From Euglena gracilis (lineage: Eukaryota > Euglenida > Euglenophyceae > Euglenales): a stretch of 64,000 bases of DNA. The notes beneath the pieces are model-generated. The model had not been told where the DNA came from, made no database searches, and was given only the letters and a program-made list of their open reading frames with translations. The position numbers were made by a program, and so were the translations under genes. The stretch lies in NCBI GenBank assembly GCA_039621445.1, contig CP154955.1:8172241-8236240 (forward strand), in the 5' to 3' direction. Below, one piece after another: positions 1 to 10,222 of this stretch (positions are counted from its first letter, which is position 1; the number at the start of each line of letters is the position of its first letter).

Positions 1-540
1 TGGCTGAAAATGAATTCACTTGTATTGTGATCTGCGCATTGTAAAAAAGTTTGCACCTCTTGGGGGCCATGGCAGGCACGAACGAACTGGGGACTTGGCA
101 GTCAAGTTCGGGTCCCTCCCCCCCTTGTCCGGTTAAGTTTGGACCCCGACAGGGGGGTCCCGCGGGACCCCCCCCCCAGTACCTGGGCTCTCCAACAAAA
201 TTTTGTTAGTCCAGAACCCGGACCCCCCCCTCCCCCCCCTCGAACTTGACCGGTCCGGTTGGCTCGCAACCTGGCAGGGGTCCCGTGGGGGGTTGGTACG
301 CTGTGGCGAGGGTGTCCGAATAGGGGGGGGGGAGGGGGGAGGGGGTAAATGGCATGGCGAGGGGGTCTCGGAGGGGGGGGGAGGGTGTGCCATGGTTGCA
401 AAATTAAAAATGTAACGGGTGGTGCGGCGAGGGGGTCCGGATAGGGGGGAGGGGGGGAAATGGCGTGGCGAGCCCCTCGCAGAGGGGGGGAGGGGTGTAC
501 CAACCACCCCGCGGGACCCCCCCCCCCGGTGCCTGGGCTC
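1..540. repeat. G/C-tract repeat region, no gene
   Basis: Low-complexity DNA of long C and G runs. Two diverged copies of a GGCGAGGG-containing unit lie at about 290-400 and 420-505. The motif GCGGGACCCCCC followed by CCTGGGCTC occurs at both about 160-190 and 510-540, so the block is flanked by a direct repeat. Open frames here encode only Pro/Gly/Arg runs and are not considered genes. Confidence 0.6.
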
Positions 541-548
541 CACTGATT

Positions 549-718
549 ACCCCCCCCTTTATTGTCCCCCCCCCTTTATTGTCCCTGGGCCCCGGCCGAC
601 GGGGGGTTTTTTTGGCCCGGCCAATGAAATTCCTTTGGTACCCCTTTATTGTCCCCCCCCCTTTATTGTCCGGTCGGGCCTCCTGGGGGCAGGTCGGTGG
701 GACAATAAAGGGGGGGGG
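549..718. mobile_element. G-tract palindromic element, TTTATTGTCC word (copy 1)
   Basis: About 170 bp. It starts with poly-C plus TTTATTGTCC in two tandem copies and ends with GGACAATAAA plus poly-G, so the ends are inverted repeats. The core GGGCCCCGGCCGACGGGG and the CCAATGAAATTCCTTTGGTACC segment recur in copies at 13388-13557, 30700-31379 and 32364-32937. It has no coding capacity and is a non-autonomous element. The mobilising enzyme is unknown. Confidence 0.8.
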
Positions 719-804
719 TGGTAGTATTCACGCAATGCCTTTGGTTCTCGCGCTCGTAATCTTCTTCCCTTCATGTAATTTTTGATTCTTTGTCTTCTTT
801 TCAG

Positions 805-1085
805 GGTACGATGCCAAAGATCACAAAGAATCCAAGGCCAGCGATGAAGGAGTGGGTGCACTTCACCACCATCAGCACTCGCCCTGACGGGATGAGGCTT
901 GTTGTTAGGTGTCGGTATTGTCCGTGGCAGCGGGCCGCGCACGCGTCCCGCTGCGCCTCCCACTACTATCGCTTGCACTCCGGGGACGCGGCATCTTCAT
1001 CGTCATCTTGCTCGCAGTCCAGCAATGGGGAAGCTAGGTCATCATCTTCGTCATTGGTATCGTTCCGTCAGAGCAAGATGACGAG
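805..1085 (+). CDS. BED zinc-finger exon of a hAT-like transposase
   Basis: The exon starts after a pyrimidine-rich acceptor (TTCTTTTCAG, ending at 804); ATG is at 811. The peptide carries EWVHF, then CRYC, then an H-x4-H pair (HYYRLH). This is the W-HF...C-x2-C...H-x4-H pattern of a BED-type zinc finger, the N-terminal DNA-binding domain of many hAT transposases. A Ser-rich linker follows, ending at a good donor (ACGAG/GTACAG). Downstream exon-like pieces at 1148-1721 fit a hAT gene. The catalytic region is not recognisable, so this is a remnant. It could instead be a domesticated BED protein. Confidence 0.6.
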
Positions 1086-1147
1086 GTACAGTGACCGGTA
1101 TTCCGTGTCTTTTTTTTGTTGGTCCCCCGTCCTCATCACGTCCACAG

Positions 1148-1721
1148 GCCGCTGCAGCCCCGCTGGCAAAGAAGAACCTGGTTACCACCCCCCCCCCCCT
1201 AATTGACCGTGGGACCTCTCCACGGGACCCCCCTTTTGGTCAATTAGGGGGGGGTCAATTAGGGGGGGGGCGTCAATTAGGGGGGGTACCATGAATTAGG
1301 GGGTGCTTCAACACGGAAACCCCCCCGGGCAGTCAATTACCACCTCCCCCCCCTAATTGACCCCCCCCCTAATTGACCAAACGCCCCGGGGAATTTTTTT
1401 TCAACCCCCCCCTAATTGACTGTCCGGGGGGATTCCGTGCTGAAACACCCCCGAATTGACGGTACCCCCCCCCCTAATTGACCACCCCCCCCCTAATTGA
1501 ACCCCCCCCTAATTGACCAAAAGGGGGGTCCCGTGGAGAGGTCCCACGGTCAATTAGGGGGGGGGGTTGAAAAAATTTCCGCTGGGGCGTTTGGTCAATT
1601 AGGGGGGGGGTTCAATTAGGGGGGGAGGTGTTATCTTCAAGATTATGAGCAACGTATCCTATCGGTCTTTGGGCAGCAAGCACTTCCAGAATTTCATGCA
1701 AGTCTTACGATCTGATTTCAG
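1148..1721 (+). pseudogene. hAT-like transposase exon split by a G-tract element
   Basis: Acceptor TCCACAG precedes GCCGCTGCAG at 1148. The frame reads KKNLV up to 1184 and is then broken by a 445-bp G/C-tract element (1185-1629). If that insert and one copy of the flanking GTTA are left out, the frame runs straight on into IFKIMSNVSYRSLGSKHF. It ends near a CAG/GTGCAG donor at 1721. The segment resembles the hAT region around F-x-x-F-x-x-x-L. The uninterrupted frame across the insert is the main evidence that this was coding before insertion. Confidence 0.55.
1185..1629. mobile_element. G-tract palindromic element, TAATTGACC word
   Basis: Composed almost entirely of poly-C plus TAATTGACC and its complement GGTCAATTA plus poly-G, more than ten copies in both orientations, around GTGGGACCTCTCCAC-type hairpins. 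It is flanked by GTTA on both sides (1181-1184, 1630-1633), a probable 4-bp target duplication. It interrupts the hAT-like exon. No ORF. Confidence 0.75.
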
Positions 1722-1767
1722 GTGCAGAGGTCCCTGGTTCCTGTTTCCAAACCACTTTCCTCACAAG

Positions 1768-2727
1768 GTGCCGTGCAAGCCAACACTGCAGCAGCGTTTG
1801 GCCTCCATACATGCCAGAGTGATGGCAGATGTGAAGGACGAGCCATTCCTCCTGGAAGTGAGATGTGGGATGCGGGATGTGGGGCGATGTTGTGGGGTTT
1901 TGCGATTTGGGGTTTTCGCAAAGTCTGAGACCGGAGAAATTGCTCGTGGTCGTCCCAGATTCAGGCCAGCCGTTTTGTGGCCGTGGCTGCTGACTGGCCA
2001 GCAAAGTGGACATGCTGCAAAGTGGACATGCTGATCCCCGCTTTCGACAACCGCATCACCATCGTCCACGCCTGCCAGGAGCTTCGTGACGAGGGCACCA
2101 CGGGTCGCGTATTCGACTCTATGGGGTGGGTGCAGGCTTCGATATAAGGAGGGCTCACGGGGTTTCGGTGGGGGGCTGTCCCCCCCACCTGCCAGGGGTC
2201 GGGACCGACCTTGGGGGGGGGTAACCCCCCCAAAAGGTCATTTGGTTCAGTTTTCGGGGGGGAGGGGATTTTTTTCTTAAAAAAACGGTGTTTGTTTCTA
2301 TCCAGAGATGGCATTGGAAAAGTGGGTTCGTTTTTCCGGTTGGGAAATGAGTGTGACAAGAGTTGCCTGTGTGCCACCTCGTGGTACGCAACCAACTGGA
2401 GGCCCCGTGAACGCCCTCCCGGACGCCCCCGCACAGCACATTGCCAACGTTATCAAGAAGAGGGACCCCATGTTCATCAACGACTTGTCCAAGGTTGCCA
2501 GTCACACTTCTTCCTGGTGTGGAAAATTTTTTGAAACAGTCGGCCACTGCGACAGAGAATTTTCCCCCCCAAGGAGCTCCTCCAAGGGGATTCAGAGGGG
2601 GTCTTGGATGGCAGAAGAGGGGGGGGGTTGGGCTTTTTTCAGACAGAAGTGTGGCGACTACCCCATCACAAGGGCAAACGCCTGCCAGCCAGTGTGGGCC
2701 TCGTCTTTTATCAGTCGTTAAAAACAT
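1768..2727 (+). pseudogene. Possible downstream exons of the hAT-like gene
   Basis: A candidate exon at 1768-1857 lies between TCACAAG and a GTGAGA donor and reads VPCKPTLQQRLASIHARV then MADVKDEPFLLE, similar in style to the hAT segment after the first domain. Further protein-like stretches (ALPDAPAQHIANVIKKRD at about 2410-2465) occur before 2560. Exon phases do not join cleanly, so I treat the stretch as a decayed transposase gene. Function is inferred only from the BED exon upstream. Confidence 0.3.
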
Positions 2728-3195
2728 CGTTTTAAATCAGTTTAAAACCGTCGTCGAAAATCAAAAAGACGGGTTTTCGACAGTATGGAAAAAGACATAG
2801 GGGGCTCGACGTCTTGCCGGCTAAGGGAGGCCATCCAAGCGAACGCCCTGGGGAGCTTGCTTTACAAAATTACAGTGTTGAAACGACTTTGGCACAGTCG
2901 TAGAGCTAAGAAAATTTTCCGTTCGTAGTTAGGAAGGAGTCCAGCCCAAGCCGTCAATGTGTTCAAAAAAGGGTCTTTGGTGCAAAAATTTGCTTCCCAA
3001 TGTCACCAGCTTGAAATCCCAGTTTCTTCCAAAAAAAGTTTTTTTCACGGAAAATCCCCCGGCACCCGGGCTCTACGGGGGGGGGGGGGCAAACCCACCG
3101 CTCACCACGCCACAAAAAATTGGCGCCGCCAGGAATACGGAAAGCCCTGGTGGGGGGGTTTGGAACCCCTAGGTTGAGGGGATTCCCGCACTGCC
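2728..3195. other. No gene seen
   Basis: AT-rich sequence, then a G/C-tract block (3060-3180) with inverted GGGGGG/CCCC segments. Short frames are not supported by any motif. Confidence 0.5.
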
Positions 3196-3990
3196 TGACA
3201 CTGGGGGGGGGGTGCCAGTTTTCAGAACATACTTCAAGCAGAAAACCCTTTTGACAGATAAAAATTTCGGGAAGACAAAGGCTGCAAACACAAGCAAAGA
3301 AGAAAACCAAAAAAGAAAGTGCGCAATTAACAACAACAGAGTCCTGTGTTTTTTTCTGCAAAACACCACAGGACCCTGACAACAGCTGCCAACACCTTCA
3401 CTTCTTCTTCTTCTTTTGTAACTTCTTTGACTGAACTTCACATTCTACACGTAGAACCTGTGAGTTCTCCCCCTTGAAATTCGTTGTTTTTCTTTGTCTG
3501 GAACTCAGAATCCAACTATTTGAAGGATAAGGAATATATTGATGCAGTATTTATTGAACGTCGAAGCACGTCCCCCCTGAAGGTGGCTTTTGAAGAATTG
3601 TTCTCCTGGTCTTTTCTGGTGCATCTAGACCACTTTCAAAAATTTGCCATTTTTTCCAAAATACGCTCCGCTGGGTGACAATTTTGAGTGCCACCCTCTT
3701 GTGTGGCAGGTCTTCTATTGTGTGTTCTGTTTTTCTATCATTTTCTGGCGCTCCATATGGTTTTCTGGTGGTGTTTTACATGAAGGAACTTTTGCTTCCA
3801 TTTCACAGAGAACACTTCCTGCAGCTCTGTCTTTGACCTGTGTTTTGGGGAGTGTTTTCACCTGGCATTGTGTGCTTTTAATTTTAGGACATGTGGCTTC
3901 ATTCTGGGATTTTGCCAGATTTGCCAGTGCCAGATTTGCCATTGTCCCATTTGTCCGTCATCCATGTGTTTCATGTATGATTCTTCCACT
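3196..3990. repeat. Dispersed repeat 'R3' copy a, rearranged
   Basis: First part (3277-3480) matches copies b (12781-12990) and c (22660-22850): it includes the hairpin GTCCTGTG...CACAGGAC and the motif AACCTGTGAG. The second part (about 3485-3720) matches the reverse complement of the b/c segment containing TGGTCCAGATGCACTAG, so this copy carries an internal inversion. No convincing ORF; promoter or terminal repeats not identified. Confidence 0.7.
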
Positions 3991-4082
3991 CACCAGTTTT
4001 GCTCCCAATTAGGAAGTCCTTCCGGCCGCGATCGCCGCGAGTGATTAAAACCTGAAAATCTGAAGCCTCCGTCTGGCAAACC

Positions 4083-4193
4083 CTGAGTCTCACATTGGCA
4101 AGAGAAGTGGCCCGCCAGCTGGCATGGGGTTCGGTGGCGGAGCCATCTGGAGCGGTGGATCCAACCACCCATAGCCCATATGCAATGGAGTGA
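4083..4193 (+). pseudogene. C-terminus of RLE-type retrotransposon protein (family B)
   Basis: Reads LSLTLAREVARQLAWG to a TGA stop. It matches the E4 protein segment MTLAREVARQLVWGQ near 6289-6330. Only the C-terminal tail after the nuclease domain remains, so it is non-functional. It defines the 3' coding end of the E1 insertion. Confidence 0.75.
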
Positions 4194-4460
4194 GCAAAGA
4201 TGACCTACCACTCTCCCGTACCATCCCTCCAAAAAAAAACCACAAGCACACACCAAACACACACACACACACACACACCAGCCACCACGCCCTCCGCCTC
4301 TCACCCCCAACGCACCTCACACAACATCCGCCAAGTTTCTCCTCGCCCCTCCGTCTCCCCTGCTACCAAGGCCGCTCGGCTTTACCCGCCTTCTCGTGTA
4401 CCTCAGACAGTCCGCCGCTGCTTCCGCTTCTGTATATAGCCCTCCCCTGAACACTCAAAT

Positions 4461-4509
4461 CCAGTAGGCTGTGCCACTGGTCGGTGGACTCGGCTCGCCC
4501 CACCACCGC
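4461..4509 (+). other. Conserved retrotransposon 3' tail (E1)
   Basis: Begins CCAGTAGGCTGTGCC and ends CGCCCCACCACCGC. GGTGG near the middle can pair with CCACC at the end, giving a 3' hairpin. The same block occurs at 6845-6893, 7288-7337, 29712-29760 and, on the minus strand, 13728-13776. Probable recognition structure for the element reverse transcriptase. Confidence 0.75.
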
Positions 4510-4531
4510 CTCCCGTGATTAAAACTGTGAC

Positions 4532-5495
4532 AATCATCGGAGGAATATATCCTCTCATTGAAGTGGTGGCTTGGAGTGCCCTTGTTGGATGCCAAGGATT
4601 CCCCCAAGTGCCCGGGATGTGATGCTGCAGTGGATGAATGGGGAGACCACCTGCTCTGCTGTCTGCGCAACAACTACTCTGAAAGACACAACGCCCTACA
4701 GGAAAAATTGTTTGAGATCTTGAGGACTTCCGGACAAGGTGTCACCAAAGAAGTACATATCCCGATTCAACCAGATCAACACCTCAGGCCAGCTGATCTG
4801 CTCCTGTCTGCCTGGAACAACGGCCAACCCACCGCACTTGACCTGACAATCGTCCACAGTTGGCAGAATGCCAATCGACAAAGCAAAGAAAAGTGGAAAC
4901 TGTTTCTGAAACAAAAAGAAAAACAGAAACACGACAAGTATGACGAGCCCTGCCAAAAGGCAGGGTGGAGCTTCACCACAGCCGCCTTCGGCACATGGGG
5001 TGGCTGGGGACCAGAAGGAGCCAAGAACATCAAACGAATACTACAAAGAGCTGCCTCCTGGCAAGAGGGAGAGCAGCGCCAGAGCAAAGCAAACGAACTG
5101 CAGGAACAACTGTCGATATCCCTAACGAAGCAAATAGCCAAAATCCTGGCGACCAAGGCACGCATAACCTGAACAACACCGGGCACGCCCGGGCGGAGCA
5201 CACCAAGACCTATAACCGTACACACAAAAGCCACCAAGCAAAAATCACCCAGAGACACCTAAAGCGACCAGCGCCAAGAGCACTCCCCCGGAAGGAACAC
5301 CCACTCCCCCTAGCTACCTCCCGCCCGCCGTACAGCCGACACACCACCTCTCTCCCTCTGCACCGTGCGCTTCACAGCAACCCGACTAATCTCCTCACCC
5401 CTCAACCGCCACCGCATATACCTTTACTGCCCATGGGCCTCGCTCATCTGTACATAGCTCCCCTCCCACGAACTCTGACAAATCCAGTAAACTGT
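4532..5495 (+). mobile_element. 5'-truncated non-LTR retrotransposon E2 (family A)
   Basis: Starts directly after TGATTAAAACTGTGAC (4516-4531) and ends in the first bases of a 3' tail (AATCCAGTA near 5484), where E3 begins. It contains the endonuclease domain and a 3' UTR of about 300 bp. Closest relative in the window is the family A element at 13.7-18.7 kb. Confidence 0.7.
4540..5172 (+). pseudogene. Restriction-like endonuclease domain of a non-LTR retrotransposon (family A)
   Basis: Open from EEYILSLKWWLGV to a TGA stop. It shows the C-terminal domain order of RLE-bearing elements (R2/CRE/NeSL type): a CPGC...GDHLLCC zinc knuckle, then RHNAL, then HLRPADLLL and TALDLT, the R/KH...PD...D pattern of a PD-(D/E)XK nuclease that nicks target DNA for reverse transcription. 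A KHDKYDEPC...GWSF segment with conserved Cys and Trp follows. Reverse transcriptase is absent through 5' truncation, so the copy cannot move by itself. About 90% identical by eye to the tail of the 13.7-18.7 kb element. Confidence 0.85.
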
Positions 5496-5676
5496 GACAA
5501 ACATGACAAATATGACGAACCGTGCCAAAAGGCAGGCTGGAGTTTTGCGACAGCTGCCTTTGGCACATGGGGTGGATGGGGCCCAGAAGGCGCCAAAAAT
5601 ATCAAAAGAATAATTCAGAGAGCAGCTTCCTGGCATGAGGGAGAACAACGCCACATTAAAGCAAATGAACTGAATG

Positions 5677-6904
5677 GCCACACGCCATGGCATGGGCCTC
5701 AGTGACACCGTGTGCCCTGACCAAAACACTGATTCCCACCAGAGAATTTCAGTGGTCTCTGGGGGCCCCGGTGGTCAGCGCTACAGACAGCCCACCTGCC
5801 TGCCCAAGATGCCACAACCCCACAGATGTCAGAGGCCACCACCTTGTCTGCTGCCACAAAAACAACATTGTCCGGCGGCACAATGCGGTGCAATCGCACA
5901 TCCTCGGGCTCGCGCAGCGTGCAGGCTTCCCAACCAGAAGGGAAGAAAGTGCCCCACATGGCTCACGACCAGGCGACGTATTCGTCATGAGGTACGATGC
6001 AAACGGCCCGGCAACCATTCGTCACCCACTTGCGCCTTCGCGAAATGGCGCTGGCTTGCAGGATATTGGCAGGTGGCATGAGGCACAGGAGCAGGACAAG
6101 ATAAAGAAGTATGGAGATGGTTGCCAACGAAGAGGCTGGACATTCATTCCCTTTGTCTTGGACTGTTATGGTGGCATGGGGGATGGTGCGCTCACCTTTG
6201 TTGGTAAATGCATCAAGCTGCTAGCAGGCCAACACGACGCCTGGGAGAGGAGGGGCGTCGAGGGGACCTGCTGGCAAGGAATAAGCATGACTCTGGCCCG
6301 GGAGGTTGCACGACAATTGGTTTGGGGACAATGCCCCAAAGAGCTCGCTGACCATAGCCTCCCTGAATCTCATAAACCCTCCAAACACCCGAAATTGAAT
6401 ACCAAAAGCCGAGAACTCTCTCCGGACGTCCACCATGGAGGTGCAGAAGACACACACAATCGAAGGGGGGTGGAGCCCCCGAGAGGGACCTCAAACCAAG
6501 TGCCAGCCAGGTCCACCATACAACTTCTTCAAGCGCACCTAAAATCCTGACCCGAACCTGGTGCAGTAGGAAACGAGGGGCCCGTCCACCCAATCCAGAT
6601 CTCAAATACAGAAGGATGCGGCCCCAGTCGGTGGATAAGTGTTGGGAAAGACACGCCTTGCTCTCGCAAGCTCGACAACGCAGAGCTCAACGACCAATCA
6701 GAATTGCGGTGGTCGTGAGCAATTTTACAAATCGCCCGTGCACCTGCAGCATGTCGAGATCCTTTCGCTAAGCTCACCCCTCTTACCTGCCTCGCACAGA
6801 CTCTTTCTTCTGTATTTAGCCTCACTCCCCTGAACTCGTCAAATCCAGTAGGCTGTGCCACTGGTCGGTGGACTCGGTTCGCCCCACCACCGTGTGTTTG
6901 GAGG
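5677..6904 (+). mobile_element. Family B non-LTR retrotransposon E4 nested in E3
   Basis: A 1228-bp insertion bounded by perfect 10-bp duplications GAACTGAATG. It contains an RLE-domain fragment, a 3' UTR and the conserved tail (6845-6893) plus GTGTTTGGAGG at the very 3' end. The length and the 5' truncation inside the coding region are typical of target-primed reverse transcription. It defines the true 3' terminus of this family. Confidence 0.9.
5687..6550 (+). pseudogene. RLE-type endonuclease domain, family B (E4)
   Basis: Shows CPRCHNPTDVRGHHLVCC (zinc knuckle), RRHNAVQ and GSRPGDVFV, the first half of the PD-(D/E)XK nuclease pattern. A distant GRWHEAQEQDKIKKYGDGC...GWTF region and MTLAREVARQLVWG follow. 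The expected D-x-T of the nuclease is not clear (PATIRHP there), suggesting a frameshift or decay. The protein lacks its reverse transcriptase. The start is arbitrary because the element is 5' truncated. Confidence 0.75.
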
Positions 6905-7363
6905 GAACTGAATGAACAACTGTCAATCTCCCTGATGAGGCAGATCGTCAAGATATTGGCAACAAAAGCACGCATCCCCTGACATTCCGGGAACAAACCC
7001 GGAAGCAAGCGGACAAAAACCAAACACGAATAACACACAAGGAGAGGCACAGGCCTAAGCAACCCACAGCAAAAAAACAACAACCAAAAACCACGCTCAC
7101 CTGACCATGCGCCAAAGCGCTCCCCTCACTCCGCTCCCTACCACACCCCCGCACCTAAAGCATTCAACATTCCGCACCCGTTGTATCTCACGCTTTGCAC
7201 TCTCTCCCTGACCGCTGCTACCCCTCTGACTATCCATGGGGTTCCCCCATCTGTACATAGCCTCCCACCCCCCAGAACACTCAAAATACAGTAGGCTGTG
7301 CCACTGGTCGGTGGATTCGGCTCGCCCCACCACCGCGTTTAAACAATCCATGATTAAAACTGT

Positions 7364-7906
7364 CGTGTTTTTTTCCCGAAGAAAGAGACGGAAAAAGACG
7401 TTTAAGACGGCGTCGAATTGTCTGAATGGTCTTTTATTCGGAAAAAAGACTTTGGCACCACACTGCTGCCAGCCGACGTACGGCACACCGTCCTTTTCAT
7501 CACGCAGACGGCGTGTCCGGGGTTGCATTTTTTTGAGTGAACCGTACAACGGGTCCGGAGATTTCTCTTTAGGTACCCAAAAAGGGGCTGGCTGAGTGGG
7601 CGGGATTCACAGCCATTATAAATCAAGAAAATTTTTTGCAAATTTATTTTTTTGTGTCGCTCCGAGCGCCTTCGTCAGGGGCAGCTGCAGCCCCACAGAC
7701 GGCCCTTGCTGCTTCCCGAGGACACGGTTCCGGAGACCACCGCGTTCTTCGAGTTCCTAGTAATTTGGGACCCTTCAGTAAGATTCCGGTTCTGCGGCCC
7801 ACAACTCCACTGGAACTCAGAGATTCCCAGAGAAAGGTCTTTTCGGGGCTTTTTGGGGCACCTTGTGTACACAGTTTGAACACCAAGTCTGGGTTATTTT
7901 GGCCAT
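7364..7906. other. No gene seen
   Basis: Mixed sequence with T runs. An open frame exists near 7630-8320 but it is mostly translation of the G-tract element that follows. I see no conserved motif. Confidence 0.5.
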
Positions 7907-8108
7907 TACCATGCCCCCCCCCTTTATGTACCTCCCCCCGGGAGGCCAAAACCGGGCAGGAGGTACATAATGGGGGGGAGGTACACAATGGGGGGGGCAA
8001 GTTTTTCTTTGGCGGGACATGGGAGAAGGTGGTGCTACCCCCATTATGTACCTCCCCCCCCAGGGGGTACACAATGGGGGGGGGGTACACAATGGGGGGG
8101 GGCATGGT
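7907..8108. mobile_element. G-tract palindromic element, TTTATGTACCTCC word
   Basis: Left end ATTACCATG plus poly-C, right end poly-G plus CATGGTAAT, so the TIR extends beyond the C/G tract. The internal word TTATGTACCTCC / GGAGGTACATAA, or the variant GGTACACAATGGGG, is repeated in both orientations. No ORF. Confidence 0.75.
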
Positions 8109-8934
8109 AATGCTGCAAGGCATATTTTTACATAACGTTTGTGGTCGGTTCCCAGCCGGCAACGTCCCCCCCCGCAGTGTAGGGAGGGGAGCTGCTCCTT
8201 TTCCTCAGCTGGGACATGGGGTGAATCTCTGGTGTTCTAGCCTTCTGGGCCATGTTTCAAGACAGCCCAGTAACCAAATTTGGCGCCCTGGTACAGTCCC
8301 TGGGCGTAAATTTTCCCCCTAGGAGGATTTTTTCGGCTCTTGACCAGGGGGGGAAATTTTTCGGCCTTTTTGGGCACTTTGTCCCGTCCCTTCTATTCTT
8401 TAAAGCCATGAAGCCGACCGGGATTCGGAATTCATTTGCCGTATGTTGTGGGGTTGTTATGGTATATTCCCGAACACCTCTGTTCAGGGCGGTGGGTCTT
8501 ATTGATAGATACATGCCGGGGATGGTTCAATGGACAAAAAACCCAAAAGATGCCAAGTCCTCGACCCATGGGCCATGCAAGTGGTGAAGCTGTGCTGCCC
8601 TTGCATGTACAAAAAAAAGTCCCAACCCACCTGCCTTAGCTGTTCCTCTGGGGCTGAAGGGGGGGAGGTTTCGCCCGTTTCGGAGCCTTTTGCAAATCCA
8701 GGAAAATTCCGAAATTTCAGGGGGGGAAATTTTTCGGGGGGGGACAATTTACGCCCAGGGAATGTAGGCCAATTCCCCTGCTCCACCGCTTCCGTTGGGC
8801 CAGGGATTTTTATGTTTGCTAAAATTCCCTGTAGGCAGCGTGGGTTTAGTGTTGCGGGGTTCCTGCACCACCAGCGTGTGCACCTGACGCGTGAACACCT
8901 CCATGAGGAAGTGCTCACCCGTTTTGGGCCCCAT
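8109..8934. other. No gene seen; AAATTTTTC/GGGGG-rich repeats
   Basis: Contains several similar GGGGGGAAATTTTTCGG segments near 8350 and 8720 and CCCCCTAGG-type inverted pieces. No exon or RNA gene is supported. Confidence 0.4.
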
Positions 8935-9905
8935 TGACTTTGGGTCAAAACCAAGTCAAAAAACGCCGAAAAAATTGAAAAAAATGTTTTGCCTCCCGGA
9001 CCCGGAAAAATTGTTTTTGAGCCGAAAATGAGCCTTTTTCGACCCGCCAGCGCCCCGTTTTGGGCTGCCAACGCATTAACTTAGGGTCATTTTTGGGTGA
9101 ATAAAGTCGAAAAAAATTGAAATTTTTTTTGCCAGAAACGATGTTTTTTTAAAAAAAAACATTGCCTCGGACAGTGTTTTCCAGCCCAAACCGAGCGTTT
9201 TTTGACCCCCAGCCCTCCCATTTTGGGTCCGAAACCAATGGATTTAGGGTCATTTTCGGGTAAAAAAAAGTCGAAACAAATAGATTTTATTTTGCCCAAA
9301 CCCATGTTTTTTGGCCTCCCGGGCCCGGAAAAGGTGTTTTTTGAGCCAAAAATGAGTGCTTTTTTGACCCCCTAGCCTCCCGTTTCGGGCACGAATCCCT
9401 GCATTTCAGTCAAAAGAGCTCCATGGAGTGGGCCGGTTTATATGGGGGGGGTCAATGAAAGGGTGGGGGCGCGCTTATTACATCCGACAGACACAATTGT
9501 TGGACCCGGCCGGACATTTTTGTTGGCCCCAACCGGGCAGGAAATGGGAGAAATGGAGGACATCTCTATAGGGCCCTTGGGGACATGAACAATTGATACT
9601 CTGTCCTCCGATGGACAACTTTGCAGGGAAACCTGTCTGAAACAATCGGAACCAAGGAACTTAAAATTTTCAAAAAAACGATATTTTTTTCTCCCGGACC
9701 CGGACAAACTGTTTCTGGGCCAAAAATGAGCGTTTTTCGACCCGCCAGCACCCTGTTTTGGGCCGCCAGCCCACTGACTTTGGGTCAAAAAAGGGTCAAA
9801 AAGGTCGAAAAAAACCCCAAAAAAATTCCCGAAACGATGTTTTTTGGCCTCTGGACCCTGGAAAAACTGTGTTTGAGCCGAAAATGAGCGTATTTATGTG
9901 GGAGG
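8935..9905. repeat. Degenerate tandem repeat, unit about 140-170 bp
   Basis: At least five units share the order TTTGGGTCAAAA, GTCGAAAAAA, CGATGTTTTTTGGCC, CCCGGACCCGGAAAAA, GAGCCGAAAATGAGCGTTTT and GACCCGCCAGC. The array is interrupted at about 9400-9630 by unrelated sequence. Coding frames follow the repeat and are not genes. It looks like a satellite or the tandem core of a larger element. Confidence 0.7.
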
Positions 9906-9982
9906 CGAAGGAATCATCCACCCACTGCTCTCAGTGTCTCGCATTGGAATGGTGTACATTCACATAGATGGCCACATAATTG

Positions 9983-10222
9983 TCAACTTTTTTTTGGGAC
10001 GCTGTTTTGTTTTTTAAATCCTAACAATGTTTATTGAAAAAAAAGCCCACGAGGTTTTGCATGGGAAACTTTCAAACGCATATTCTCAATCATTTTACCA
10101 ACTTCTGGGAGTTTCTACCAAAAACTTCCCTCAAAAAAAAATGCAAAAAATTCATAACATTACATTTTCTTGCATTTTGGATGTTTTGACCATTTTTGGG
10201 CAGCTTTTGAACTTATTCTGCT
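9983..10222 (+). repeat. MITE-like 'T' element, copy 1 (partial)
   Basis: Shares TTTTTTAAATCCTAACAATG, GCCCACGAGGTTTTGCATGG and the ATTTTTGGGCAGCTTTTGAAC end with copies at 11133-11420, 32445-32857, 37611-38021 and 52491-52706. AT-rich, no coding. Confidence 0.7.

Larger units (their letters stand above)
4055..4515 (+). mobile_element. 5'-truncated non-LTR retrotransposon E1
   Basis: Contains the last coding residues of an endonuclease (4083-4193), a 3' UTR with a CA repeat, and the conserved 3' tail at 4461-4509. It is flanked by TGATTAAAACCTG (4042-4054) and TGATTAAAACTGTGAC (4516-4531), consistent with a target-site duplication. The 5' end is truncated, as expected from incomplete reverse transcription. 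Confidence 0.75.
5499..6982 (+). pseudogene. C-terminal RLE fragment of E3 (two pieces)
   Basis: First piece 5499-5676 reads HDKYDEPCQKAGWSFATAAF through EQRHIKANELN. Second piece 6905-6982 reads ELNEQLSISLMRQIVKILAT and ends at TGA. The 10-bp direct repeat GAACTGAATG (5667-5676, 6905-6914) marks the E4 insertion. Together they correspond to the end of the RLE protein after the nuclease core. Non-functional. Confidence 0.85.
5496..7350 (+). mobile_element. 5'-truncated family A retrotransposon E3, interrupted by E4
   Basis: 5' part 5496-5676 and 3' part 6905-7350 are one element separated by E4. Coding resumes exactly after the duplicated GAACTGAATG. Its 3' UTR is nearly identical to that of the 13.7 kb element. 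It ends with the conserved tail (7288-7337) and GTTTAAACAATCC, and is followed by the recurrent target word TGATTAAAACTGT (7351-7363). Confidence 0.85.

Noticed and set aside
4461-4509. tRNA-like 3' end in the retrotransposon tail
   Set aside because: The tail ends in CCCCACCA-like sequence, but a T-arm with correct pairing could not be drawn; a simple hairpin is the safer description.
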